A stretch of 64,000 nt of DNA from CADEFQ01 sp035433705. GTDB taxonomy: Bacteria > Pseudomonadota > Gammaproteobacteria > Steroidobacterales > Steroidobacteraceae. This document shows positions 55,165-62,897 of the stretch, in pieces. The stretch spans positions 52,353 through 116,352 of the forward strand of contig DAORVK010000002.1 of the NCBI GenBank assembly GCA_035433705.1. The letters run 5' to 3'. The stretch's first letter is position 1. The number at the start of each line of letters is the position of its first letter. Below the pieces are notes generated by a model. The model worked only from the letters and a program-made list of their open reading frames with translations, was not told where the DNA came from and did no database searches. The position numbers and the translations under genes were made by a program.

Positions 55165-57117
55165 ATGCTGCGAACCGGCTGGCCGCGCTTTCGACCGCTC
55201 CTCACGCTATTTGCCTGGTATCTCGTCGCCGGATTGCTGCTGCGCGCAGCGCTCTGGTGGTCGTTCGGCCGCATCGCAGAGGTCTCCGACGTGGGGTTTT
55301 TCGGAACGCTCATCACGGGCGTCGCCGCGGATGCCGTGCAGGCCTTGTACCTGTTCGCGCCGTTCGCGTTGGCCGCCTGGCTGCTCTCCGACCGCGTCTA
55401 CCGTTCGAGCCCGATGCGCGTCACGATACTCGCGGCAAGCGGGATCGCGTTCTTCAGTCTCACCTTCCTCGCCGCGGTCGAATACTTCTTCTTCCAGGAA
55501 TTCGACGCGCGCTTCAACCTGGTGTCGGTCGATTATCTTCTTTACCCGACGGAAGTGGTCGGCGACATCTGGAACGCGTACCCGGTTGTCACGGTCGCGG
55601 CGATCGTCGCAGTGCTGTCTATCGTGACGGTTGTCATACTGCGCCGCCCGCTGCTCGCCGGCACGCAGGCGAGCACCACACTGAGGGCCCGCTCCGCCGT
55701 ATTCGCTGCCTACGCGGTGCTGCTCGGCAGCGCGATCGCGCTGATCGACAAGGACAGTTTCGCGCTCTCGACGAACCGGGTGACGAATGAGATCGCGGCG
55801 AACGGCGCGGGCAGCTTCTTCAATGCGCTGCGCACCAGCGAGATCGACTACCACGCGTACTATGCAACGCGTGCGCCGCAAGCCAACCTGCGCACGCTGC
55901 GCACCGCGCTCGCGCAGGGTGACGGCCGCTTCCTGGATGCGGGCCTCGATCGCGCTTTCCCGGTACGGGCTGACGGGCTCGGACGGCTGAATGTGGTCGT
56001 CGTGGTGAGCGAATCATTCGGCGCGGAATTCAGCCGCGCTTACGGTGGCGACCGTGACTGGACGCCTTACTTCGACGCTTATTCGAAGCAGGGCCTGATG
56101 TTCGCGAACATGTATGCCTCGGGCACCCGTACCGTGCGGGGCCTCGAGGCGATCACTGCCTCAATCCCGCCGATCCCGACGACCTCGATCCTGCATCGTC
56201 CCGGCAATGCGGGCATCGCGAACTGGGGCAGCGTGATGCGGGGCCTCGGCTACAGCGCGAGCTTCTTCTACGGCGGCTACGGCCAGTTCGACGACATGAA
56301 CGCCTTCTTCGCGGGCAACGGCTTCGAAGTCGCCGACCGCCGCGCAATCGACGGCCCGGTGCGCTTCGAGAATATCTGGGGTGTCGCCGACGAGGATCTC
56401 TATGACCTCGCGATGCGTCGCTTCGACACGCTGTCGACGAGCGGCAAACCCTTCTTCGCGATCATCATGAACACCTCGAACCACAAGCCCTACACGTTCA
56501 GGCCCGGTGTACCCGGCGTGAAACCGGAGGGCGGCGGCCGCGAGTCAGGGGTGCGCTACGCCGACTACGCGCAGGCGTACCTGCTACGCGAGGCGGCGAA
56601 GCACCGCTGGTTCGACGACACCCTGTTCGTGATCGTTGCGGATCACGGCGCGCGCGTGTACGGCCGCGAAGACATCCCGCTCAAGACCTACCGCATCCCG
56701 ATGCTGTTCTACGCGCCGAAGCACCTCGCACCGGGCCGAGTCGATACGCTGACGACGCAGATCGACGTGGCGCCGACCGTGCTCGGCCTGCTCGGCCTGC
56801 CCTACAGCGCACCCTTCTTCGGCGAGGACGTGCGCCACACCGCGGCCAAAGACCGTGTCGCGTTCTTCAGCCATAACCATGACGTTGCACTCTATCGCGA
56901 CGGTGAGCTCGCGATTCTCGGCCTCAAGAAGTCGGTTAAGAACGTGCGCTACGACGCGACAACGAACTCGTACAGCCCCGCGCCCGCCGACCCCGCGCTC
57001 GACTCACTTGCCGTCGCCTACTACCAGACGGCCTACGACATGTTTCGCGAGCACCGCTATGTGCCAACGCCGCCGGCGCTGGCGCGCGTGCACGTTGCAG
57101 CGCGCGGCGAGCACTGA
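55165..57117 (+). CDS. LtaS-like membrane sulfatase/phosphoglycerol transferase
   Basis: A 650-aa protein with five N-terminal TM helices (LLTLFAWYLVAGLLLRAALW, LYLFAPFALAAWLLS, VTVAAIVAVLSIVTVVILRR) and an alkaline-phosphatase-superfamily catalytic domain facing the periplasm. Metal-ligand motifs: VVVVSESFGAEF (Glu283), Thr321/Thr323 in SGTRTVRGLEAI as nucleophile candidate, NTSNHKPYTF and VIVADHGARV. It is of LTA-synthase/OpgB type, transferring phosphoglycerol or phosphoethanolamine to a glycan or lipid. Its start is 2 bases after the Omp85 stop, suggesting a joint role in outer-membrane surface polymer modification or export (inference). Confidence 0.9.
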   Translation: MLRTGWPRFRPLLTLFAWYLVAGLLLRAALWWSFGRIAEVSDVGFFGTLITGVAADAVQALYLFAPFALAAWLLSDRVYRSSPMRVTILAASGIAFFSLTFLAAVEYFFFQEFDARFNLVSVDYLLYPTEVVGDIWNAYPVVTVAAIVAVLSIVTVVILRRPLLAGTQASTTLRARSAVFAAYAVLLGSAIALIDKDSFALSTNRVTNEIAANGAGSFFNALRTSEIDYHAYYATRAPQANLRTLRTALAQGDGRFLDAGLDRAFPVRADGLGRLNVVVVVSESFGAEFSRAYGGDRDWTPYFDAYSKQGLMFANMYASGTRTVRGLEAITASIPPIPTTSILHRPGNAGIANWGSVMRGLGYSASFFYGGYGQFDDMNAFFAGNGFEVADRRAIDGPVRFENIWGVADEDLYDLAMRRFDTLSTSGKPFFAIIMNTSNHKPYTFRPGVPGVKPEGGGRESGVRYADYAQAYLLREAAKHRWFDDTLFVIVADHGARVYGREDIPLKTYRIPMLFYAPKHLAPGRVDTLTTQIDVAPTVLGLLGLPYSAPFFGEDVRHTAAKDRVAFFSHNHDVALYRDGELAILGLKKSVKNVRYDATTNSYSPAPADPALDSLAVAYYQTAYDMFREHRYVPTPPALARVHVAARGEH

Positions 57118-57118
57118 C

Positions 57119-57841
57119 TCACCACGGCACCTCGGCACCGTCGTAGCGCCAGAACCGACCTGCCTTGCCGGCATCGAGTCCGTCGATGACCTCGATCAGC
57201 CCCGCGACGCTCTCGGGCGGGTCGATGCTTGCGCGTGGCGTGCCCATGTCGGTGCGCACCCAGCCGGGGTGCAGTACCGCAACGACGAGACCCCGGTCGC
57301 GGCCGAGATCGATCGCGAGCGATTTCATGCATGAATTGAGCGCCGCCTTGCTGGCGCGATAGGCGTACAGCTTCCCCGAGGCATTGCTCGCCATCGATCC
57401 GAGATCACTCGAAATTGCGACGATCTTCCTGCCGGTCGAGCGCGCGACGTGCCCGACGAACGCCTCGGTCACCTTCATCGGCCCGGTGACATTGATGCGG
57501 AAGATCCTGTCCCAGTCCGCGTAGTCGATTTCGCCAAAGCGGTTCGACGGAAAGCCGATTTGCGCGGCGCTGCCGCGACCCATGGTACCGGCGTTGTTGA
57601 GCAGCACATCGATCGCACGCCCCTCGAGCCGGCGCGCGGCGGCCTCCACGCCTGCGTGATCGGTGACATCGAGGCGCTCCACCAACACGCGGCCAGCGCT
57701 GTCGCGCGCCAGCGCTGAAAGGGCGGTGGCAGCTTCGGGGTGCCGCGCGCAGGCGATCACCTCCCATCCGAGCGCCGCATACTGCCGTGTGAACTCGAGG
57801 CCGAGCCCGCGGTTCGCGCCGGTGATGAGGACAGTCGCCAT
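57119..57841 (-). CDS. Short-chain dehydrogenase/reductase
   Basis: A 240-aa SDR with the NAD(P) motif LITGANRGLGLEFTRQYA, DVLLNNAG, and catalytic ISSDLGSMASNASGKLYAYRASKAA (Ser ... YxxxK). It ends GRFWRYDGAEVPW, like the SDR at 12455-13174. ATG 57839-57841 (MATVLIT) has AGAGG spaced eight bases upstream, so it is preferred over the GTG nine bases earlier. It is divergent from the MDR reductase gene with 34 bp between them, suggesting shared regulation. Confidence 0.92.
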   Translation of the reverse strand: MATVLITGANRGLGLEFTRQYAALGWEVIACARHPEAATALSALARDSAGRVLVERLDVTDHAGVEAAARRLEGRAIDVLLNNAGTMGRGSAAQIGFPSNRFGEIDYADWDRIFRINVTGPMKVTEAFVGHVARSTGRKIVAISSDLGSMASNASGKLYAYRASKAALNSCMKSLAIDLGRDRGLVVAVLHPGWVRTDMGTPRASIDPPESVAGLIEVIDGLDAGKAGRFWRYDGAEVPW

Positions 57842-57875
57842 GCCGCGCACCTCTTTCGACTATGATCGCGCGCCC

Positions 57876-58880
57876 ATGATGCAGCCTTACCGCAGGATCG
57901 TCATCCACCGCCTGACCGGCGAAGTCCGCAGCGCGACGCAGATCGTCGCGACACCGTGGCAGGATCCGGGGCCGGGCGAGATCGTCATCCGCAACCGCTA
58001 CGCCGGCGTGAACGGGATATTCGACCAGAACCTCTGCCGCAACACGGTCCGCTATGTCGACGTCGTGCCGCCGTACGACATGGGCGTCGAGGCGATCGGC
58101 GAGGTGGTTGCCATTGGCGAGCGCGTTGACGGCATTCGCGTGGGCGACGCAGTCGCGCGCGTGAAACTCGGCTGCGCCTATCGCGACTATCAGGTCGCGG
58201 ATGCCCTGAAGGTGATCCGTGTGCGCGAGGCATCGCCCGAGATCCTTGCGCTGATCGCCTCCGGCGTCTCGGCGATGGTGGCGCTCGAGCGCATCGCCGA
58301 CATGCACAGTGGCGAAACGGTGGCGGTGTCCGCTGCGGCGGGTGGGCTCGGCAGTTTCGTCGTGCAACTCGCGAAGCGGGCCGGCAACCACGTGGTCGCG
58401 CTCACCAGCACCGACCACAAGGCGGCGCTGCTGCGCGAGCTTGGCGCCGACCGGGTGGTGAACTACCGCACGGAATCGCTGCGCGAAGTACTTGCGCGCG
58501 AGTACCCGCGCGGGCTCGACATCGCCTATGACTCGGTGGGCGGCGCGATCTTCGACGCCTTCCTCGATCACCTCGCGATGTACGGGCGGCTGATCGTCAG
58601 CGGGCATACGTCGGACTTCGACAAGCCGGTGGAAGACGTGTCGCATCCGCGCGCCTACCACAAGCTCTACTGGAAGTCGGCTTCGATCCGTGCGTTCCAG
58701 AATCCCGCGTTTCCGCAGTATTTCGACGACGCCGCGCGCCGCATCCTCGACCTCTACTATCGCGGCGAATTACGCGCGCTCGTCGATCCGACACCGTTCG
58801 TGGGGCTCGAAGCGGCGGCGGACGCCGTGGAATACCAGCTCGCCGGCCGCAACGCAGGCAAGGTCGTGCTGCGGCTCTGA
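57876..58880 (+). CDS. Zinc-independent MDR-family NAD(P)H quinone/enone reductase (ZADH2-like)
   Basis: A ~334-aa medium-chain dehydrogenase/reductase. The catalytic N-terminal domain (NRYAGVNGIFDQNLCRNTV, DMGVEAIGEVVAIG) is followed by the cofactor motif AAAGGLGSFVVQLAK and LGADRVVNYRTE. Structural-zinc and catalytic-zinc Cys ligands are missing, as in the zeta-crystallin/ZADH2 group, which reduce enones or quinones with NADPH. Two adjacent ATGs (57876, 57879) can start it. The 3' end, including LEAAADAVEYQLAGRNAGKV, overlaps the convergent PAP2 gene by 124 bp. Confidence 0.9.
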   Translation: MMQPYRRIVIHRLTGEVRSATQIVATPWQDPGPGEIVIRNRYAGVNGIFDQNLCRNTVRYVDVVPPYDMGVEAIGEVVAIGERVDGIRVGDAVARVKLGCAYRDYQVADALKVIRVREASPEILALIASGVSAMVALERIADMHSGETVAVSAAAGGLGSFVVQLAKRAGNHVVALTSTDHKAALLRELGADRVVNYRTESLREVLAREYPRGLDIAYDSVGGAIFDAFLDHLAMYGRLIVSGHTSDFDKPVEDVSHPRAYHKLYWKSASIRAFQNPAFPQYFDDAARRILDLYYRGELRALVDPTPFVGLEAAADAVEYQLAGRNAGKVVLRL

Positions 58881-59539
58881 AAGAGGGCGTAAAGAGACAG
58901 ACTCACGCACCACGCGATGGCTGCGCTCGTCAGGTCGTGCGAGAGGAAGTGCGCGCCGCGCGCCTCCTGTGCGAAGGCGAACACTGCGCCGAGCCCGAGA
59001 CCGATGAGAAGCCCGATCCAGGCCTTGTCGCGGTCGACGTCGCGCAGAACGAAATAGAGCGCGACGAGCGCAAAGCCCGAGGCCGAGTGCGCGCCGGGAA
59101 AGCAGGCCGCGTGGCGCAGCGCATCGGGGCGATCGGCGAGGAGACCGATGTAAGGAAAGCGCCCCCCGAACGTCTCGAGATCCCACGGGCAATCGATGTT
59201 GGTGAACCGCTTCAAGAGGCCCGCGAGCCCGTTCGTGAATGCCAGGGCGAGCACGAAATAGAGTAGCGCGCGCCGATACGGCGCGAGGCGCGCGACCTTC
59301 CAGCTCGCGAGCCACGCAGCGAGCGCCGCGAGGCCGATGGCTCGCACCAGCACTCCGCCACCGTCGTGCAGCAGCTCCTCGGCCCAGAAGGCGTGGCGAC
59401 CCAGCCATCCGCCAGCCGCTGCGTCGTAGAACCAGCGCTGCGCGATCGCGAGATCGAGGTGCATTCCGGCGAGCAGCCCCATCGCCACGACGTACGTCGC
59501 GAGCGGCCACAATGCGTGCGAGCGCCAGAATGGGGTCAT
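58757..59539 (-). CDS. PAP2-family membrane phosphatase
   Basis: A 260-aa protein with six TM-like helices and PAP2 motifs: GLLKRFTNIDCPWDLE (KxxxxxxRP position), HAACFPGAHSASGFALV (PSGH-type) and EARGAHFLSHDLTSAA (SRxxxxxHxxxD-type). It probably dephosphorylates a lipid such as lipid A, phosphatidylglycerophosphate or undecaprenyl pyrophosphate. It starts at ATG 59537-59539. The C-terminal ~40 residues overlap the MDR gene by 124 bp and lack family motifs, so the functional protein may effectively end near SLSLYALFQ. Confidence 0.85.
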   Translation of the reverse strand: MTPFWRSHALWPLATYVVAMGLLAGMHLDLAIAQRWFYDAAAGGWLGRHAFWAEELLHDGGGVLVRAIGLAALAAWLASWKVARLAPYRRALLYFVLALAFTNGLAGLLKRFTNIDCPWDLETFGGRFPYIGLLADRPDALRHAACFPGAHSASGFALVALYFVLRDVDRDKAWIGLLIGLGLGAVFAFAQEARGAHFLSHDLTSAAIAWCVSLSLYALFQSRSTTLPALRPASWYSTASAAASSPTNGVGSTSARNSPR

Positions 59540-59575
59540 GCGTATCAAGTGTGAAGCTGCGGAGGTACGAGCTTA

Positions 59576-59617
59576 GGGCTTCGGGCCCCGGGCCAGAAGC
59601 CCGCGCGGTGCGCGGGC
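59576..59617. repeat. GC-rich inverted repeats between divergent PAP2 and aldehyde dehydrogenase genes
   Basis: GGGCTTC (59576-59582) pairs with GAAGCCC (59596-59602), and GCCCGCGC (59599-59606) pairs with GCGCGGGC (59610-59617) across a three-base loop. The last is a very stable hairpin. A further 9-bp pair, ACAGCCCGC (59651-59659) and GCGGGCTGT (59688-59696), lies closer to the aldehyde dehydrogenase start. Confidence 0.55.
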
Positions 59618-59708
59618 CGTCCATCACGCGGCTAGCCAATGCTCTCGCCCACAGCCCGCCGCACGTTGTCCGCAGCCTTGGGAGCGCGCGGGCTGTAGCA
59701 TCTCCCCC

Positions 59709-61211
59709 ATGAGTTCCCCACTGCCGTCTCCTGGAGCCGCTGCGCAGGCCTTCCTCGCGCGCGCGCATGGCCTCTTCATCGGCGGCCGCTGGGTCGCACC
59801 GCGCTCCGGCAAACGCTTCGACGTCTTCGATCCGGGCACCGGACAGAAGATTGCGACGGCCGCCGCGGGCGAGGCGGCCGACATCGACGCGGCGGTGGCC
59901 GCCGCCCGCGCGGCCTTCACGGGTCCGTGGGCGAAATTCACGGCCGCCGAGCGCGGCAAAGTGTTGTGGAAGATTGCAGACCTCGTTGAGCAGCATGCGC
60001 AGGAGCTGATCGAGCTCGAAATCCTCGACAACGGCCAGCCGCTCGCCGTCGCGCAGTATGTCGTGCGCCACGTCGTGCCGGATTTTTTCCGCTACTACGC
60101 CGGCTGGCCCACGAAGATCGAGGGCGCGACCATTCCGGCCGCGCCGCAGGGCCGCCGCCCCGGTGAAGTGCTGTCCTTCACGCTGCGCGAGCCGCTTGGC
60201 GTCGTCGGCGCGATCACGCCGTGGAATGCGCCGCTGCCGATGCTGATGGTCAAGCTCGCGCCCGCGCTCGCGGCGGGCTGCACGCTCGTGCTGAAGCCTG
60301 CCGAGCTCACGCCGCTCACGGCGCTGCGCATGGCGGAGCTGTGCGCCGAGGCCGGCGTACCCGAGGGCGTCGTCAATGTCGTCACCGGCTTCGGCGAAAC
60401 GGCGGGCGCCGCGCTCGCCGCGCACCCGGGTGTCGACAAGATCGCCTTCACCGGCTCGACCGAAGTCGGGCGCCTGATCGTCAAGGCCGCGGTTGGCAAC
60501 CTCAAGAAGGTATCGCTCGAACTTGGCGGCAAATCACCGGTGATCGTCTTTGCCGACGCCGTACTCGAACAGGTCATCCCGGGTGCGGCGCGCGCGTGCT
60601 TTTTTCTGCAGGGCCAGAACTGCATGGCGGGCACGCGCCTCTATGTGCACGAGAAGATCCACGACCAGGTCGTCGAAGGTGTCGCCGGCATCGCCCGCAC
60701 GATGCAGCTCGGCCACGGGCTCGACCCGGCCTCGCAATTCGGCCCGCTCATTTCCGCCGGGCAGCGCGAGCGCGTGCGCGGCTACGTCGACGCCGGCAAG
60801 CGCGAAGGCGGTGAACTCGTGTGCGGTGGCGACGCGCCTGCACGTCCGGGTTACTTCTTCGAGCCTACTGTGTTCGCACGCATGCGCGCGGACATGACCC
60901 CGGTGAAGAGCGAGATCTTCGGGCCCGTGCTCTGCGTGCAATCATTCGACGACGCAGACCTCGACCGCGTCGCCGCCGAAGCGAACAGCACGATCTACGG
61001 CCTCTCGGGCAGCGTCTGGACGCGCGACATCGGGCTCGCGATGCAGATGGTGCGACGGATCGATGCGGGCCAGGTGAGCGTCAACATGCACGCCGCGCTC
61101 GACCCCGCGATGCCTTTCGGCGGCAACAAGCAGTCGGGCTGGGGCCGCGAGTTCGGCAAGGAAGGGCTCGAGCCCTATCTCAAGACGAAGGGCGTCAGCG
61201 TCGCGTGGTGA
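59709..61211 (+). CDS. Aldehyde dehydrogenase (NAD(P)+-dependent)
   Basis: A 500-aa ALDH-superfamily enzyme. NAD-binding and catalytic motifs are complete: ITPWNAPLPMLMVKLAPALA, KPAELTPLTALRM, FTGSTEVGRLI, VSLELGGKSPVIVF with the general base Glu, and FFLQGQNCMAGTRLYV with the nucleophile Cys. SEIFGPVLCVQSFDD and MPFGGNKQSGWGREFG close it. It resembles betaine-aldehyde- or phenylacetaldehyde-type ALDHs; substrate is uncertain. The 3' end overlaps the convergent HTH gene by 17 bp. The upstream region holds several inverted repeats. Confidence 0.94.
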   Translation: MSSPLPSPGAAAQAFLARAHGLFIGGRWVAPRSGKRFDVFDPGTGQKIATAAAGEAADIDAAVAAARAAFTGPWAKFTAAERGKVLWKIADLVEQHAQELIELEILDNGQPLAVAQYVVRHVVPDFFRYYAGWPTKIEGATIPAAPQGRRPGEVLSFTLREPLGVVGAITPWNAPLPMLMVKLAPALAAGCTLVLKPAELTPLTALRMAELCAEAGVPEGVVNVVTGFGETAGAALAAHPGVDKIAFTGSTEVGRLIVKAAVGNLKKVSLELGGKSPVIVFADAVLEQVIPGAARACFFLQGQNCMAGTRLYVHEKIHDQVVEGVAGIARTMQLGHGLDPASQFGPLISAGQRERVRGYVDAGKREGGELVCGGDAPARPGYFFEPTVFARMRADMTPVKSEIFGPVLCVQSFDDADLDRVAAEANSTIYGLSGSVWTRDIGLAMQMVRRIDAGQVSVNMHAALDPAMPFGGNKQSGWGREFGKEGLEPYLKTKGVSVAW

Positions 61212-61629
61212 TGCGCTGCATGCGCAGCAGGAGCGCGGCCGACGGAATCACCTTCCCGCTGAGGTAAGTGGACAATCGGCTTCCCGAGGTGCCGATGCGC
61301 TCGGCGAAATCGGCCTGTATGAGCCCGGAGCACTGCAGATGCCGGCGGACAAGGCGCGCTACTTCACGGCGTTCTTCGGCTGCAGCGCGTGCACGCGCGC
61401 GATCGATGGCGCGTTGCATGAGGCCGGTAACGCCGTATGGACGGGAAATCCCGAGCGCCTGCTCCACCTTCCGTGCCACTTCTCCCCAAGGTTCGTCGTC
61501 GATGACACGAATCAGCCGGCGCCAGTCGCGCAGGCTGCCGCGCTCGAGGGCGGTCAAGACAGCCTCCGTCGGCCATTCGCGAACGGGCGCCTTGGGCGAT
61601 ACATCCAGGTTGCGAAACTTGAGACTCAT
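61195..61629 (-). CDS. HTH (XRE-like) antitoxin candidate
   Basis: A 144-aa protein: N-terminal region MSLKFRNLDVSPKAP then a helical part (TEAVLTALERGSLRDWRRLI, ARKVEQALGISRPYGVTGLM) and a C-terminal helix-turn-helix (DFAERIGTSGSRLSTYLSGK, SAALLLRMQRI). This arrangement matches antitoxin-like proteins that accompany AbiEii-type nucleotidyltransferases. ATG 61627-61629 overlaps the stop of the nucleotidyltransferase gene (ATGA). It probably represses the pair by binding the palindrome at 62368-62383 (inference). Confidence 0.78.
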   Translation of the reverse strand: MSLKFRNLDVSPKAPVREWPTEAVLTALERGSLRDWRRLIRVIDDEPWGEVARKVEQALGISRPYGVTGLMQRAIDRARARAAAEERREVARLVRRHLQCSGLIQADFAERIGTSGSRLSTYLSGKVIPSAALLLRMQRITTRR

Positions 61630-62333
61630 CCCGCGGCCTCGATACCGTCCGCCAGCTGCTGGCAAATCCGGACCGTCGCGCGCCATTCATGCCACCGCGC
61701 CTTCAGGCCCTTGTAACGGGCGAGCTCGCGCGTTGTCAGTGAATCCGCCGGGCGCGGGTCGCTGAGTTGCCGCACCAGCTGGGACGCAACGCCATCCGGG
61801 CTCTCATGCTGGTCGGCGTAGTAGCGGTCCATGCCGGCGAGCGTCGCGGCGGCCTCTTTCACTCCGCCCCTGTCGGCCAGCGCCGCCAAGTCCAGGAAAT
61901 CGCGCGTCTGGTTGCGGCGGACAATGAGATATGCCTTGATCCGCAGCGTTTCGTCCCAGGTCGGTACGGCGACGCGTTCGCCGGTCCGCAACTCGTATTG
62001 CGTCGTCTCCAGCGGCGTCTTGCGTCGCATCTGGCGAATGCCCGCCTCAATGTTGCCGAGCGAGCCGAGAATGAGCTTTCCTGGCACGATCCTGTTCGTC
62101 ACCCAGCCTTCGGTCGATTCGATCGCCTCGAGCACGACATCGAAGCGTTCCTCCAGGTCGTCCAGAACGTGATCGTGGTCGACGGAATCCCTATGCGCGG
62201 CGTACAGGGCCGCGACCGAGCCGCCGACGAGAACCGCGTCGGGGACGCTTTGCTGCAGGCGCGCGGCCGACTTCAGCACCCGCGCAAGAACCAGGCCCGG
62301 CTTTCCGGGTACAGGTTTGCTCGCCCGACGCAT
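61626..62333 (-). CDS. AbiEii/MNT-type nucleotidyltransferase (toxin candidate)
   Basis: A 235-aa nucleotidyltransferase-fold protein. The core motif is AVLVGGSVAALYAAHRDSVD, then HDHVLDDLEERFDVVL, i.e. GGS-x(n)-D-x-D with the second metal Asp, and TNRIVPGKLILGSLGNIEAG. The C-terminal helical part (LIVRRNQTRDFLDLAALADR) matches AbiEii-like toxins or substrate-binding helices. Such proteins nucleotidylate tRNA or proteins in type IV toxin-antitoxin or phage-abortive systems, but family activity cannot be proved here. ATG 62331-62333 has CGGAG 7 bases upstream. It overlaps the HTH gene by ATGA. Confidence 0.8.
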   Translation of the reverse strand: MRRASKPVPGKPGLVLARVLKSAARLQQSVPDAVLVGGSVAALYAAHRDSVDHDHVLDDLEERFDVVLEAIESTEGWVTNRIVPGKLILGSLGNIEAGIRQMRRKTPLETTQYELRTGERVAVPTWDETLRIKAYLIVRRNQTRDFLDLAALADRGGVKEAAATLAGMDRYYADQHESPDGVASQLVRQLSDPRPADSLTTRELARYKGLKARWHEWRATVRICQQLADGIEAAG

Positions 62334-62367
62334 GTCGCGACTCCGAATTCAGAACACCATGCGGATC

Positions 62368-62383
62368 TTATCATATATGATAA
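62368..62383. promoter_or_regulatory. Perfect 16-bp AT-rich palindrome upstream of the TA-like pair
   Basis: TTATCATATATGATAA is a perfect dyad centred 42 bp upstream of the nucleotidyltransferase ATG. It is strikingly AT-rich in this GC-rich genome and includes TATCAT/TATGAT hexamers suited to a -10 element. It is a probable operator/promoter for autorepression by the HTH protein. Confidence 0.6.
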
Positions 62384-62563
62384 TGCGCAGCACCCCCTTG
62401 CTGCCCGTTCCCGCAAGGGACATTGCCCTGCCAGTTGCTCCCCGCCGCCGCGCATCGTCTCGCATCAGGTTAAGGCCGCATGCCAACCAAGAACGCGGTC
62501 ACCGGCTCCACTCCAGGAACAGTAACCCGCGGGCATCCTGCATCGCAGGATGCCCAACTCTCT

Positions 62564-62897
62564 TCAGCCCCTCCCGCTGTACGCTTGGCCGCCAAGTTCA
62601 CTGGCAAAACGGTCGACCTTCTGAAGCTCAAAAGGTGCGCCCGGAGCCGAACTGGCAGCGAGCCTTCCCGCGAGCAACCTAAGGGCTGCGACTGCCTCTG
62701 TGATCTTAAAGTCGTCGATCAACACCAACGCATTCGCTGAGCACTTGATTGGCCAGATCCCGCTCCTTCTCATCGAAGCTCCGATACAACGCATGCAATC
62801 GATCAAGCGCAAGGCAGGAGTCCTTGAGGGACCTCGCTGCCTCGTCCACAGAGCGCCGATACGATTCCATTTGATCGCGGAACTCACCGAGATTCAT
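62564..62897 (-). pseudogene. Rhs-associated immunity-like gene with a frameshift
   Basis: It begins MNLGEFRDQMESYRRSVDEA (ATG 62895-62897) and runs RLHALYRSFDEKERDLANQV in the first frame to about 62735. That frame then reads into an early stop (VGVDRRL), while a second frame continues smoothly from LVLIDDFKITEAVAALRLLA to the stop at 62564. Joined across one extra base near 62722-62734 the product would be about 110 aa. The ATG overlaps the rhs stop (ATGA), as is usual for toxin-immunity pairs. This is either a true pseudogene or a sequencing/assembly error. Confidence 0.75.
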
